A DNA stretch of 32,912 nucleotides from an uncultured Enterovibrio sp. (GCA_947041315.1 CAMRDW010000013.1:1-32912); one strand, 5' to 3'; positions 17,960 to 25,830 are shown, counted from the first letter of the stretch. The notes: generated from the sequence alone by a model not told the origin. Numbers and translations are program-made.

Positions 17960-18976
17960 ATGAGTCTTTCGCTTTCAAATGTTGTGCTTCATCAGTTAAA
18001 AAAACAGGGTGAAAACACACTTTTAGTTCAACTTCGTGAAGAATTGTTAACGCATTCTCATTCAACAGAAGCTTTGATCGCCGATTTACACCGTGTTTAT
18101 AATGCGAAAGCCGCCATTGGATTTGCAGAATTCGACAAAGAAAGCGATCTTGCGTCGTGGTTGGTTTCTTGTCGAAAGCAAGAAATCGATTTTTTGTCTT
18201 TTTCTTCAAAAGCGGCAGAACGTTTAGGGGCTGAACTTTCAAAATACCCTTTTGCGGATGATGGCATTTTGGTTTTTGCTGAATACCGCTCTTTGGCCAC
18301 AGAATATCTTTTTATTGGTTTATTAGAGTCTAAAGCCTGTGTGAAAGTGACGGATGAGCTGGAAATCAGCGCGACTGATTTTCTTGATATCGCGAAAATG
18401 GACATCGCCGCGCGCATTGATCTTTCTACTTGGGAAACGGATCCCGACTCAAACCGTTACCTTACTTATATTAAGGGACGTGTGGGACGAAAAGTGGCTG
18501 ATTTTTTCTTGGATTTTATGCAAGCGAAGGTGGGGATGGACACCAAACAACAAAATGTGGTCTTGATGCAAGCGGTAGAAGACTACTGCACAGACGCACG
18601 TTTAGAAAAAGAAGAAAAACAGGCTTGCCGTAAACAGGTTTATGACTATTGCAATGGGCAGTTGCAAGCGGGTGAAGAAGTGGTGGTGGATGATCTGGCC
18701 GCTGAAATGCCACAGGCGCAAGACGGCATTGATTTTTCTAAGTTTGTGGAAACACAAGGTTATGAGCTTGAAGCCTCTTTTCCTGCTAACAGGGCAACCA
18801 TGCGTCAATTAACGAAATTTGTTGGCGCGGGGGGCGGCCTGACCCTTAATTTTGATAGTACCTTGCTCGGGGAGCGGGTTTTCTATGATCAAAATACGGA
18901 CACCTTAACCATCAAAGGCACCCCGCCTAATTTGCGAGATCAATTAAAACGCAGACTCAATACCGAAAATGAATAA
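17960..18976 (+). CDS. yejK: Nucleoid-associated protein YejK/NdpA
   Basis: YejK (NdpA) is a nucleoid-associated protein reported in E. coli to interact with topoisomerases. The 338 residues are close to the E. coli length, and identity is high in the second half. Matching blocks include ELSKYPFADDGILVF, ARIDLSTWETDPDSNRYLTY, KGRVGRKVADFF, the QVYDYCNGQLQAGEE region, ATMRQLTKFVGAGGGLTLNF and TLTIKGTPPNLRDQLKRR. There is no signal or membrane segment. It is divergent from yejL, and an ERIC fragment begins five bases after its stop codon. The start follows AGAAATCTTTTCAATT, so the ribosome binding site is poor; the MSL start agrees with the family. Confidence 0.95.
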   Translation: MSLSLSNVVLHQLKKQGENTLLVQLREELLTHSHSTEALIADLHRVYNAKAAIGFAEFDKESDLASWLVSCRKQEIDFLSFSSKAAERLGAELSKYPFADDGILVFAEYRSLATEYLFIGLLESKACVKVTDELEISATDFLDIAKMDIAARIDLSTWETDPDSNRYLTYIKGRVGRKVADFFLDFMQAKVGMDTKQQNVVLMQAVEDYCTDARLEKEEKQACRKQVYDYCNGQLQAGEEVVVDDLAAEMPQAQDGIDFSKFVETQGYELEASFPANRATMRQLTKFVGAGGGLTLNFDSTLLGERVFYDQNTDTLTIKGTPPNLRDQLKRRLNTENE

Positions 18977-18980
18977 AGAA

Positions 18981-19064
18981 TACACCCCAGATCATTGAAG
19001 TTGCGCGTCTGTGCCAAGCGAGTGAAGCCCCTGAGCATCGATTTACGATGTGATTGGGCTGAAC
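18981..19064 (+). repeat. ERIC-like element, copy 2 (3' truncated)
   Basis: The left two thirds of an ERIC element: a degenerate left end (TACACCCCAG), then CAAGCGAGTGAAGCCCCTGAG and CGATGTGATTGGGCTGAAC. The match stops there, so the right part is missing. It directly follows the yejK stop. Confidence 0.78.
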
Positions 19065-19447
19065 CTATTTGCCAAGGTTTCTTTTTTTCGTAGATTAAAA
19101 TAATCCGTCTTTCAAGCAATGAAGGATCCCGCTTGCTTTAAATATGATCTCAATGGAGAAACTGAATTTACTCTTTGAAATCAATAAATTGTTTAATTAT
19201 CTTCAGATGAACAAAGAGAAGGATCTGACAGAAAAAAGCGGTGACACCAAAAAATGGGAGCGTCAAACGTGAAAGGAGATTTTGACTTTATTACAAGATT
19301 AGAGTAAACCTGCGCCTGATGGATTGCTTTAGACTGGGCTGTTTTTATGTTTTAGCGTTGAAATTTTCAGCGTTTGACGTCAATACAACAAGGGTCTGAG
19401 CCTTAAAATAATGGATTTATACTCACATTTTTTGACGAAACAGCCAA
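19065..19447. other. Intergenic stretch between two ERIC copies
   Basis: No gene is supported. A 9-bp inverted repeat, CGTCAAACG (19261-19269) with CGTTTGACG (19371-19379), spans about 100 bases. Nothing else is recognised. Confidence 0.4.
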
Positions 19448-19572
19448 TATATCCAACACAAGGTGACGTTGCGTTCAGGCCCCAAGCGAGTGAGGTTTCT
19501 GAGTATAGATGGAGTCTGATTGGGCTGAATGAGCCAAGCCAAGACCCGCGTAATGTCAAAGGTGTCCAGTAT
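19448..19572 (+). repeat. ERIC-like element, copy 3 (full length, diverged)
   Basis: A 125-bp element from TATATCCAACACAAG to GGTGTCCAGTATA with the core GCGAGTGAGGTTTCTGAG, then GTCTGATTGGGCTGAATGAG, AGCCAAGACCCGCG and TCAAAGGTG. Both ends are preserved. It is more diverged than copy 1. Confidence 0.82.
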
Positions 19573-19629
19573 ATCGCTGTGTATTCAAAGAGGATGAGTA
19601 TAAAGGTCTTCACTTCATTTCTTGAATTA

Positions 19630-19690
19630 ATACCAATTTCATTCAGTCGTTAACCGGTATGAATGATCAAATGTTTACTGGGATTGGTAT
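19630..19690 (+). repeat. MITE-like repeat, copy C (internally deleted)
   Basis: A 61-bp remnant that keeps both ends, ATACCAATTTCATTCAGTCG and TTTACTGGGATTGGTAT, plus the ATGATCAAATG segment seen near the end of copy A. The roughly 100-bp interior is missing. It lies immediately upstream of the ygbA-like gene, in the same orientation as copy B. Confidence 0.7.
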
Positions 19691-19718
19691 AAGTGCTATT
19701 TCAAAGGACAACGGCGAG

Positions 19719-20045
19719 ATGATTAAACAACAATCCATGTCATTGACACAAAAACGTCAACCTTTATGGTGGCTAGGTGCCATGACTCGGCTTTATTGTA
19801 AACGCATTCATGGTTCTCATCCTATGTGCCAACAATGTAAAGCATTGATTGAATTTGAAATTCAACGCGTTTCCCAATGCACAGGAAACACAGAAGGAAC
19901 CGGCTGTCAAAAATGCACACGTCAATGTTATCCCGATGCGATTCGTTTGGAGATCAACCACATTGTTCGATGGGCTGAACCCAAGATGCAGTGGCGTAAA
20001 CCCATTTTATTGGCGCGACATTTGGTTTTAGAATTAATACATTGA
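19719..20045 (+). CDS. ygbA: YgbA-family protein (nitrous oxide-stimulated promoter family)
   Basis: This cysteine-rich cytoplasmic protein belongs to the YgbA family. In enterobacteria ygbA is controlled by the nitric-oxide sensor NsrR and has been linked to nitrosative stress. With the start at 19719 it has 108 residues, near the E. coli size (about 117). An in-frame ATG at 19659 adds 20 residues, the first of which derive from the repeat upstream, so I reject it. Cysteines lie at 27, 37, 40, 54, 63, 66 and 70, in the family pattern (YCKRIHGSHPMCQQC, then CQKCTRQCYPDAIR), and probably bind a metal. The ending WAEPKMQWRKPILLARHLVL is also typical. It lies alone between repeat copies C and B. 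I could not find a convincing NsrR site. The family call is good; the exact role here is inferred. Confidence 0.85.
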   Translation: MIKQQSMSLTQKRQPLWWLGAMTRLYCKRIHGSHPMCQQCKALIEFEIQRVSQCTGNTEGTGCQKCTRQCYPDAIRLEINHIVRWAEPKMQWRKPILLARHLVLELIH

Positions 20046-20087
20046 GTTTTCTGGCATTGCACTCGTTTCTTTTGAGGTGATGAATAA

Positions 20088-20267
20088 TACCCCTTCCATT
20101 CAGTCGTTCGTCAGATATTGTGCCGGAAAAATCGAGGAGAACAAGGTTTAATCGAGGAGAACAAGGCGTAAATTTTCTATAACGAGTGATCCTAATTAAG
20201 AAATTTATAACAATCTCCTCTGTGATTTAAACAAGCAAGAATGACCAATATTGATTGGAATGGGTAT
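20088..20267 (+). repeat. MITE-like repeat, copy B (full length)
   Basis: A 180-bp element with ends ATACCCCTTCCATTCAGTCG and TTGATTGGAATGGGTAT. It matches the reverse strand of copy A throughout (ATTGTGCCGGAAAAATC, GGCGTAAATTTTCTATAACG, AATTAAGAAATT, AACAAGCAAGAAT). Its extra length is explained by a 20-bp tandem duplication at 20130-20149 and 20150-20169 (AATCGAGGAGAACAAGG...). It lies 42 bases after the ygbA stop. Confidence 0.8.
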
Positions 20268-20427
20268 AAAAAAGAGATTCCTTTCGTTTTTGACAATGCA
20301 GAGGGTTGGCTGCGCTTTTAAAGCCTAACCACATAGAAAATCTGTACAGATAGACGCTCTATGATCAGGGCTTTTCGTTTTTGCCGTTGACCTGTATTTT
20401 CAAATAACGAGGGGATAGCAATATACA
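20268..20427. other. Short intergenic stretch before the asd terminator
   Basis: No gene is supported. An imperfect hairpin, GGTTGGC...GCCTAACC, lies near 20305-20330. Nothing else is recognised. Confidence 0.35.
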
Positions 20428-20462
20428 AAAAAGAACGCCTTTTCTTTGGGCGTTCTTTTTTT
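20428..20462. terminator. Bidirectional terminator at the 3' end of asd
   Basis: AAGAACGCC (20431-20439) and GGCGTTCTT (20449-20457) pair perfectly. A-rich sequence on the left and T-rich sequence on the right allow termination in both directions. It lies about 20 bases beyond the asd stop on the minus strand. Confidence 0.88.
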
Positions 20463-20482
20463 AGCTTGAAAAAAAAGCGATT

Positions 20483-21607
20483 TTAAGCTTGATTCGATAG
20501 AATAATGCGTAAAACACGCCGTAAAGGCTCTGCTGCGCCCCAGAGTAATTGATCGCCCACGGTAAAGGCATTCAGAAAATCTTCTCCCATCGCCATTTTT
20601 CGTAAACGCCCAACGGGGATCTTGAGCGTGCCGGAAACCTGTGCTGGAGAGAGGGTCTGCAGAGTGGCTTCACGTTCATTAGGGACGAGTGAGACCCATT
20701 CATTGTGAGAGGCGATGATGTTTTCAATGTCCGACAGTGGCACATTTTTCTTTAGTTTGATGGTCAATGCTTGGCTGTGACAGCGCATGGCGCCGATGCG
20801 AACACAGGTTCCATCCATCGGGATCGCATTTTGGGTTAAACCCAAAATCTTGTTTGCTTCGACCCCGGCTTTCCATTCTTCTTTTGTTTGTCCGTTTTCT
20901 CTTTTTGAATCAATCCAAGGGATCAAAGAGCCAGCAAGGGGAGCTCCAAATTCTTGAATAGGAAAGTTTTTGGAGCGAAGGCGCTCTGTCACTCGCCGAT
21001 CGATATCTAAGATGGAGCTCGATGGAGAGGCTAAATCCTGTTCTACTGCTTGGTATGTTTGTCCCATTTGTTGAAGGAGCTCTCGCATATTTTTTGCACC
21101 AGCGCCCGAGGCGGCCTGATATGTTTGAGCGCTGACCCATTCAACCAGATTGGCTTGGTATAAGCCTCCGAGGGCCATCAACATCAAGCTGACGGTGCAG
21201 TTCCCTCCGACAAAGGTTTTGATGCCCTTTTGGATCCCTTCTTGAATCTGGTTGAAATTGATGGGGTCGAGGCAGAGGATAGCGTCGTCTTTCATGCGCA
21301 AGGTGGATGCGGCATCTATCCAATAGCCTTTCCAACCGGCGGCGAGAAGTTTTGGGTACACGGACTGAGTGTATTCTCCCCCTTGGCAGGTGAGTATGAT
21401 GTCGAGGGTTTTAAGGCTTTCAATGTGAAAGGCATCTCCAAGTACAGAGGTTGCGCGGCCAAAAAAAGGCCCCGAAGCCCCGATTTGTGAGGTGCTAAAA
21501 AAAAGGGGGTCAATGAGATCAAAGTCGCCTTCTTCTGCCATTCGTTCCATTAAAACGGAGCCTACCATGCCCCGCCAACCGATTAAACCCACTCTTTTTA
21601 ATTTCAT
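20483..21607 (-). CDS. asd: Aspartate-semialdehyde dehydrogenase
   Basis: Asd makes aspartate semialdehyde from aspartyl phosphate with NADPH, the branch point to lysine, diaminopimelate, threonine and methionine. The start [11 protein letters not shown] gives 374 residues (E. coli 367) and follows AAGGACGGTTCC. A longer frame to 21676 adds 23 unmatched residues. The NADP-binding turn [14 protein letters not shown] is at 10-23. The catalytic cysteine is Cys137 in [12 protein letters not shown], and the active-site ARG/His region is [14 protein letters not shown]. The length and motifs place it in the Gram-negative, E. coli-like Asd group. It is monocistronic, with a terminator after it. I looked for a lysine riboswitch upstream and did not find a convincing one. 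Confidence 0.96.
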   Translation of the reverse strand: MKLKRVGLIGWRGMVGSVLMERMAEEGDFDLIDPLFFSTSQIGASGPFFGRATSVLGDAFHIESLKTLDIILTCQGGEYTQSVYPKLLAAGWKGYWIDAASTLRMKDDAILCLDPINFNQIQEGIQKGIKTFVGGNCTVSLMLMALGGLYQANLVEWVSAQTYQAASGAGAKNMRELLQQMGQTYQAVEQDLASPSSSILDIDRRVTERLRSKNFPIQEFGAPLAGSLIPWIDSKRENGQTKEEWKAGVEANKILGLTQNAIPMDGTCVRIGAMRCHSQALTIKLKKNVPLSDIENIIASHNEWVSLVPNEREATLQTLSPAQVSGTLKIPVGRLRKMAMGEDFLNAFTVGDQLLWGAAEPLRRVLRIILSNQA

Positions 21608-22067
21608 GGAACCGTCCTTATATAGGGCTTTTGTGATTATTTCATCTTTATTTTTGAGGAAAGCATGCCTTTTCATTTTGATATTGGATCCTTTAAAAAC
21701 AAGCAGAAGCGCTGAATATTTAGTTCTGCTTCAAAATTTTAATTCGTGCCTCTTTTTTAGGGTATTTTTTTATTAAATCTTTTCGGGCTGAAAAGGGGGG
21801 CCTGTCTATTTCGGGCCATAAAGACCGCGGCTTGCACCCTGATTTCGATCTTTTTTATACAGAACAAAGGAGGGTGTTCGCTTTAAAAAGAAAGGCTGAG
21901 CTTAGAATAAATTCCTTTCTGCTTAAAGAAATCAATTTAATCTGATCGTGTGAAGACATTCATGTAAAATCCCTATATCGCTGACCTGAAGGAATAAATA
22001 TCTTTAGGTAACTAGGCGCATACTTTGTTTAATAAAATTTTGTTTTCCATTATTTTTAGGGATCACG
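21608..22067. promoter_or_regulatory. Divergent regulatory region between asd and yjiH
   Basis: This 460-bp AT-rich region must hold promoters for asd (-) and the yjiH operon (+). On the plus strand a hairpin, AGAAAGG with CCTTTCT, spans about 21889-21920. A CRP-like site lies at 21949-21964. No small ORF with a good ribosome binding site is seen. Confidence 0.4.
21949..21964 (+). promoter_or_regulatory. Possible CRP site upstream of yjiH
   Basis: TGTGA-AGACAT-TCATG matches 8 of 10 bases of the TGTGA-N6-TCACA consensus. It lies about 105 bases before the yjiH start, a distance compatible with activation of a catabolic operon. The second half-site is weak. Confidence 0.3.
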
Positions 22068-22790
22068 ATGTTGCAAGATTCAAATTTAGAAAGAAAAGTC
22101 ACTGTAGGAAGTTATCTTGCTTTGGCTTTTGCAGTGGTTTTTTTCTCTGGACTTTTTCAGTCCAATCAATGGTATGGGATTTTCGATTTCACCACCCTCA
22201 ACGGGACTTTTGGTGAGGTTGTTTATTCTGTGAATGAGACGGATGAAGGGGTGGAAGCGGCCACAACCTCGATGCGAGGAAAAGGTGGAAGTGGAGCAAG
22301 AGATGGATTTTTATTCGCTTTAACGTTAATACCGACAGTGATGTTTGCACTTGGAATGATCAATGTGCTAGAGCATTATGGGGCACTTGATGCTGCCCGT
22401 AAACTCTTAACCCCCCTTTTACGCCCAATTATGACGATTCCTGGAAGTGCGGGCTTGGCCTTGATTGCTTCTTTACAAAGTGCGGACGCAGGTGCTGCGA
22501 TGACGCGGCAATTAAAAGATGAAGGACTCATCACTGACCGTGAAGCAGATATTTTCACCATGTTTCAATTTTCAGCGGGTGCGAGCATCGTGAATTTCTT
22601 TTCATCGGGCGCCGTGCTTTTTACCTTGACCCTCTCAGATGGCCGTCTTGCTGTCCCTTCTTCAATGGGGCTTGCTGTGGGAATGATCTTTATTTTTAAG
22701 TTTGTCGGCGCCAATGTCTTTCGCGTTTATTTAGCACTGGTTGATGGAAAAGAAGAAAAACCCCTTCCAACAGAGGAAAAAGCAGCATGA
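22068..22790 (+). CDS. yjiH: YjiH family inner-membrane protein (nucleoside-recognition Gate domain)
   Basis: This 240-residue membrane protein is the first partner of a YjiH-YjiG pair, related to the SpmA/SpmB and nucleoside-transporter gate families. A hydrophobic helix lies at about 14-34 (SYLALAFAVVFFSGLFQ). A polar loop with VNETDEGVEAATTSMRGKGG comes next. Several helices follow, including LTLIPTVMFALGMINVLEHYG and the Gate signature PIMTIPGSAGLALIASLQSA, with AGAAMTRQLKDEG and MFQFSAGASIVNFF. TAGGGATCACG precedes the ATG. Its stop overlaps the yjiG start by four bases (ATGA), implying translational coupling. In E. coli yjiH-yjiG precede iadA (isoaspartyl dipeptidase); here a peptidase of another family follows. 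Transport of a peptide or amino acid is inferred. Confidence 0.88.
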   Translation: MLQDSNLERKVTVGSYLALAFAVVFFSGLFQSNQWYGIFDFTTLNGTFGEVVYSVNETDEGVEAATTSMRGKGGSGARDGFLFALTLIPTVMFALGMINVLEHYGALDAARKLLTPLLRPIMTIPGSAGLALIASLQSADAGAAMTRQLKDEGLITDREADIFTMFQFSAGASIVNFFSSGAVLFTLTLSDGRLAVPSSMGLAVGMIFIFKFVGANVFRVYLALVDGKEEKPLPTEEKAA

Positions 22791-23248
22791 GTGCAGTAAA
22801 AAAACCGATGGTGACGGACATTTTTGTTGAGGGCGCAAAAAAGGGCTGGAGTATTGCGACCCTCTCCACCGTACCCAATGTTTTGATGGCCTTTGTTATT
22901 ATCAAAGCCTTGCAAATTACAGGTGCTTTAGATCTGATGGGGAGCCTTTTTGCTCCCATTATGGCGGTGTTTGGTTTGCCCGGTGAAGCGGCGGCGGTTC
23001 TGATTGGGGCTTGGATGTCCATGGGCGGCGGTGTTGGGGTTGTTATTAGCTTGTTTGATCAAGGTATTTTAAACGGTGAACATATTGCTATTATCGCACC
23101 TGCAATTTATTTGATGGGTTCACAAGTGCAGTACCTTGGGCGCGTCTTAGGCCCTATCGGAACGGAAGGACGCCATATTCCGGTGATGATTTTTATCTCG
23201 ATGCTGAATGCATTTTGCGCGATGTTTTTAATGAACATTTTTGTTTAA
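22787..23248 (+). CDS. yjiG: YjiG family inner-membrane protein (Gate domain)
   Basis: The second partner of the pair, 153 residues, the same length as E. coli YjiG and similar throughout. The start has DIFVEGAKKGWSIATLSTVP, then NVLMAFVIIKALQITGALD, then the Gate signature FGLPGEAAAVLIGAWMSMGG, GVGVVISLF and AIYLMGSQVQYLGRVLG. It has about four membrane helices. The start overlaps the yjiH stop by four bases. The peptidase gene starts 65 bases later without a terminator, so all three are probably one operon. The two proteins are expected to act together in the inner membrane. Confidence 0.9.
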   Translation: MSAVKKPMVTDIFVEGAKKGWSIATLSTVPNVLMAFVIIKALQITGALDLMGSLFAPIMAVFGLPGEAAAVLIGAWMSMGGGVGVVISLFDQGILNGEHIAIIAPAIYLMGSQVQYLGRVLGPIGTEGRHIPVMIFISMLNAFCAMFLMNIFV

Positions 23249-23313
23249 ATCTCTGATTTCTTGATGCCGAAGTTGATTCAGTGTGACGTAAAATAAAAAA
23301 TTTTGGAGTGATT

Positions 23314-24447
23314 ATGCCTTTTGTTTTAAACGATTATCTTGATGAATTGAGTCCACTCATCAATGTAGATTGTGGAACCTTGTGCCTTGAAGGCATTGAA
23401 ACGATAGTGAAACAAATGGAGCAGAAATACCAAGAAATGGGCGGCTGGACCATCAAACGGGTTGATTGTACCGTGGCGGGGACGGGGCTTGAAATCCGCA
23501 ATCAACCTGAAAATGAGCAAATCGATTTGATGCTAATAGGGCACATGGACACGGTGTTTCCTATCGGTACGGTGGCCGTTCGTCCTTTTCGTTTTGATGA
23601 GACCCATGCCTATGGGCCGGGGGTTTCTGACATGAAATCCGGTTTATTGAATGTGGTTTATGCGCTTCGCGGTTTAGATAAGGCGGTTTTTGAGCGTTTA
23701 TCCATTTGTGTTTGCATGAATCCTGATGAAGAAATTGGCTCTTTGTATTCAGAAGACTGGTTAAAATCGGTGGCAAAAAATGCCCGTTGTGTTTTGGTTG
23801 CTGAAGCGGCCCGCTCTGATGGGGCTCTTGTAAAAGCACGAAAAGGAATGGCTCGTTATAAACTCAGTTTTCACGGAAAAGCAGCTCATGCTGGAAATGA
23901 TCCTGAAAAAGGCTGCAGTGCGATAAGCGAAATGGCCCATTGGATCATTGAAATCAATAAATTAACGAATTTTGAATCTGGCAGCACCTTTAATGTTGGT
24001 CTCGTTAATGGCGGAAATAGCGCGAACATTGTGCCTGCTTACGCTGAAGCCATAGTCGATGTGCGTTTTTGGGATAACGAAGAATACGAAACAATCGATA
24101 AAATCATTCGAGCCCGCACTGAAAAAACATTTCTTGAAGGGGTGACCGTGACCCTTGAAAGGGAAGCTTACAAACCTGCAATGACCCCACATGAAAAAAC
24201 AGAAATTTTGATGCGTTTGGTTGAACAAACAGGAAAAGAACTTGATCTTGATATAACGTGGCAGGCGGTGGGAGGCGGCTCTGATGCAAATCTGACCTCT
24301 GTTTTGGGGGTGCCGACATTGGATGGCTTGGGTCCGATTGGCGCTGGATTTCATACTGAAAATGAATATCTGGAATTGTCCTCTATTTCGCCGCGCATTG
24401 AGCTTTTAAAGCGGGTGATCACGAACTTATCTGAAAATAAATTCTGA
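23314..24447 (+). CDS. M20 family metallopeptidase (glutamate carboxypeptidase-like)
   Basis: This 377-residue enzyme is an M20A di-zinc peptidase resembling glutamate carboxypeptidase (CPG2). The ATG at 23314 is chosen over an upstream in-frame GTG (23308) because GGAG lies five bases before it. Ligands and catalytic residues are visible: His77 and Asp79 in LIGHMDTVFP, Asp106 in GPGVSDMKSGLL, Glu139-Glu140 in NPDEEIGSLYS, and a late His in GAGFHTENEYLEL. The dimerisation domain starts near KARKGMARYKLSFHGKAAHA. There is no signal peptide, so it is probably cytoplasmic. It follows yjiH-yjiG, the place held by iadA in E. coli, suggesting that it cleaves the substrate imported by that pair. The exact substrate is unknown. 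Confidence 0.88.
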   Translation: MPFVLNDYLDELSPLINVDCGTLCLEGIETIVKQMEQKYQEMGGWTIKRVDCTVAGTGLEIRNQPENEQIDLMLIGHMDTVFPIGTVAVRPFRFDETHAYGPGVSDMKSGLLNVVYALRGLDKAVFERLSICVCMNPDEEIGSLYSEDWLKSVAKNARCVLVAEAARSDGALVKARKGMARYKLSFHGKAAHAGNDPEKGCSAISEMAHWIIEINKLTNFESGSTFNVGLVNGGNSANIVPAYAEAIVDVRFWDNEEYETIDKIIRARTEKTFLEGVTVTLEREAYKPAMTPHEKTEILMRLVEQTGKELDLDITWQAVGGGSDANLTSVLGVPTLDGLGPIGAGFHTENEYLELSSISPRIELLKRVITNLSENKF

Positions 24448-24544
24448 TTTTTTGTATGCACGAGGCGCTGAACGCTTGTTTTTTTCGGGGTGTGCAAGGA
24501 GGGCAGGGCTTTATTTTAAAAGAGGGACGGTGATTTTTTAACAA

Positions 24545-24590
24545 AATGCAGCTTAAGTGTTTTTCTCTCATTTAAGCTGCATTTTTTTAT
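24545..24590. terminator. Bidirectional terminator between the M20 peptidase gene and sodB
   Basis: AATGCAGCTTAA (24545-24556) and TTAAGCTGCATT (24572-24583) form a 12-bp perfect stem. T-rich sequence follows on the plus strand and A-rich sequence lies on the other side, so it can serve both convergent genes. Confidence 0.9.
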
Positions 24591-24593
24591 GGG

Positions 24594-24628
24594 TTATACC
24601 CATCGCCTTTGACGCTGCGTGGGTATAG
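24594..24628 (-). repeat. ERIC-like fragment, copy 4
   Basis: TTATACCCATCGCCTTTGAC, then GCTGCGTGGG and TATA. The left end and first conserved block of an ERIC element in reverse orientation are kept, followed directly by a TATA end; about 90 bp of the interior is missing. It lies between the terminator and the sodB stop. Confidence 0.65.
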
Positions 24629-24642
24629 CCTTAATGCAGGGA

Positions 24643-25227
24643 TCAGGCGTTAAAATTTTCTGAAACAAATTCCCAGTTTACACAAGCCCAAAAAGCATTC
24701 ATGTAGTCAGGACGCAGATTACGGTGGTCGATGTAATAAGCATGTTCCCAAAGATCCACGGTCATCAAAGGAAGGATCCCTTCTTCTGTTAATGGGGTCC
24801 CCGCGTTTGATGTGTTTAAAATGTCTAAAGAGCCGTTGGCTTTTTTAATGAGCCAGGTCCAAGAAGAACCAAAATTGTTAATGGCAGAATCAGTGAATTT
24901 TGCTTTAAAGTTATCGAACGATCCGAAAGAGGCCGTAATGGCTTCAGCCAGAGCGCCTGTAGGTTCACCACCGCCATTGGGGCTTAAGCAATGCCAATAA
25001 AAAGTGTGATTCCAAATTTGTGCGGCGTTATTGAAAACCGCGCCTGTTGATGTTTTTATTATGTCTTCTAATGTTTTATTTTCGAGTTCAGAGCCTTCAA
25101 TTAAGCCATTGAGTTTAACCACATAAGTGTTGTGGTGTTTTCCGTAATGGTATTCCAATGTTTCTTGTGAAAAATGCGGCTCTAATGCTTTTTTGTCAAA
25201 AGGAAGTGGGGGTAGTTGAAATGCCAT
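24643..25227 (-). CDS. sodB: Superoxide dismutase [Fe]
   Basis: This cytoplasmic enzyme converts superoxide to hydrogen peroxide and oxygen. The 194 residues match E. coli SodB (193) closely. The four metal ligands are His27 (LEYHYGKHHNTYV), His74 (IWNHTFYWHC), Asp158 and His162 (DLWEHAYYIDHRN). Gln70 in NNAAQIWNH indicates the iron type, because manganese enzymes carry the equivalent Gln in the C-terminal domain. CACGGAGAATCAAAG precedes the ATG. It is divergent from grxD, an arrangement also known in Vibrio. I did not find a clear Fur box in the upstream region; in E. coli the gene is controlled after transcription by RyhB, which cannot be judged here. Confidence 0.97.
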   Translation of the reverse strand: MAFQLPPLPFDKKALEPHFSQETLEYHYGKHHNTYVVKLNGLIEGSELENKTLEDIIKTSTGAVFNNAAQIWNHTFYWHCLSPNGGGEPTGALAEAITASFGSFDNFKAKFTDSAINNFGSSWTWLIKKANGSLDILNTSNAGTPLTEEGILPLMTVDLWEHAYYIDHRNLRPDYMNAFWACVNWEFVSENFNA

Positions 25228-25482
25228 CTTTGATTCTCCGTGAAAGGCAAAAAGCCCTGCTATTTTATTTAGTGAGTTTTATACAATATAATCCAATAAC
25301 TGCATGTGGATTATTGACTTAACTTATTGTTTGGCTGAGGAACAGTGTAGCAAGTTTTTAGTTGATTTAAAGATTATTTTTATTATTTTGTTAGACAATA
25401 ACCCCTCTTTTTTTTAGGTTTTTTTTTTCTGTTTTTTCACGTTAAAATAGGAAAATAATCAATGAGGGGAAAGGAGATATAA
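25228..25482. promoter_or_regulatory. Divergent promoter region of sodB and grxD
   Basis: Very AT-rich. On the sodB side TATATT/TATAAA-like -10 sequences lie near 25282-25292. A small stem, GGCAAAAAGCC, sits in the predicted sodB leader (25246-25256). On the grxD side TAAAAT lies at 25442-25447. No confident -35 boxes or operator were identified. Confidence 0.35.
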
Positions 25483-25830
25483 ATGGAAACTATCGATAAA
25501 ATTAAACAACAAATAAAAGATCACAGTATTTTACTTTACATGAAAGGTTCACCGAAGTTACCAAGCTGTGGTTTTTCTTCTCAAGCAACACAGACCTTGA
25601 TGGCCTGTGGCGAAAAATTCGCTTACGTTGATATTTTGCAACATCCAGATATACGTAGTGCGCTTCCTGCTTTTGCGCAATGGCCGACCTTTCCTCAATT
25701 GTGGATTGAAGGAGAGCTGATTGGTGGCTGTGATATTATCATTGAAATGTTTCAAAAGGGGGAGCTTCAGCCCTTGATCAAAGAGGCGGCATCTCGTCAA
25801 AAATCGGATACGGATGATGTAAAAGAGTAA
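25483..25830 (+). CDS. grxD: Monothiol glutaredoxin Grx4
   Basis: Grx4 is a CGFS-type monothiol glutaredoxin that carries iron-sulfur clusters, usually with BolA-type partners. The 115 residues equal the E. coli length. The active site CGFS is at 29-32 within KGSPKLPSCGFSSQA, identical to the family core. The conserved FAQWPTFPQLWIEGELIGGCDI holds the glutathione-binding WP-T-P and GG-D motifs. A very good ribosome binding site (GGAAAGGAGATATAA) precedes the ATG. It is divergent from sodB, which fits a shared role in iron and oxidative-stress physiology. A bidirectional terminator follows. Confidence 0.97.
   Translation: METIDKIKQQIKDHSILLYMKGSPKLPSCGFSSQATQTLMACGEKFAYVDILQHPDIRSALPAFAQWPTFPQLWIEGELIGGCDIIIEMFQKGELQPLIKEAASRQKSDTDDVKE

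Noticed and set aside
19411..19653. 80-codon plus-strand frame
   Set aside because: Mostly ERIC copy 3 read in one phase, with no ribosome binding site.
20241..20321. 26-codon frame beginning MTNIDWNGYKKE
   Set aside because: It starts inside MITE-like copy B and has no ribosome binding site; probably chance.
21608..21676. N-terminal extension of asd
   Set aside because: The internal Met ([10 protein letters not shown]) has AAGGACGG before it and matches the family start.
21780..22000. Lysine riboswitch upstream of asd
   Set aside because: I looked for the conserved L-box core segments on the minus strand and did not find them.
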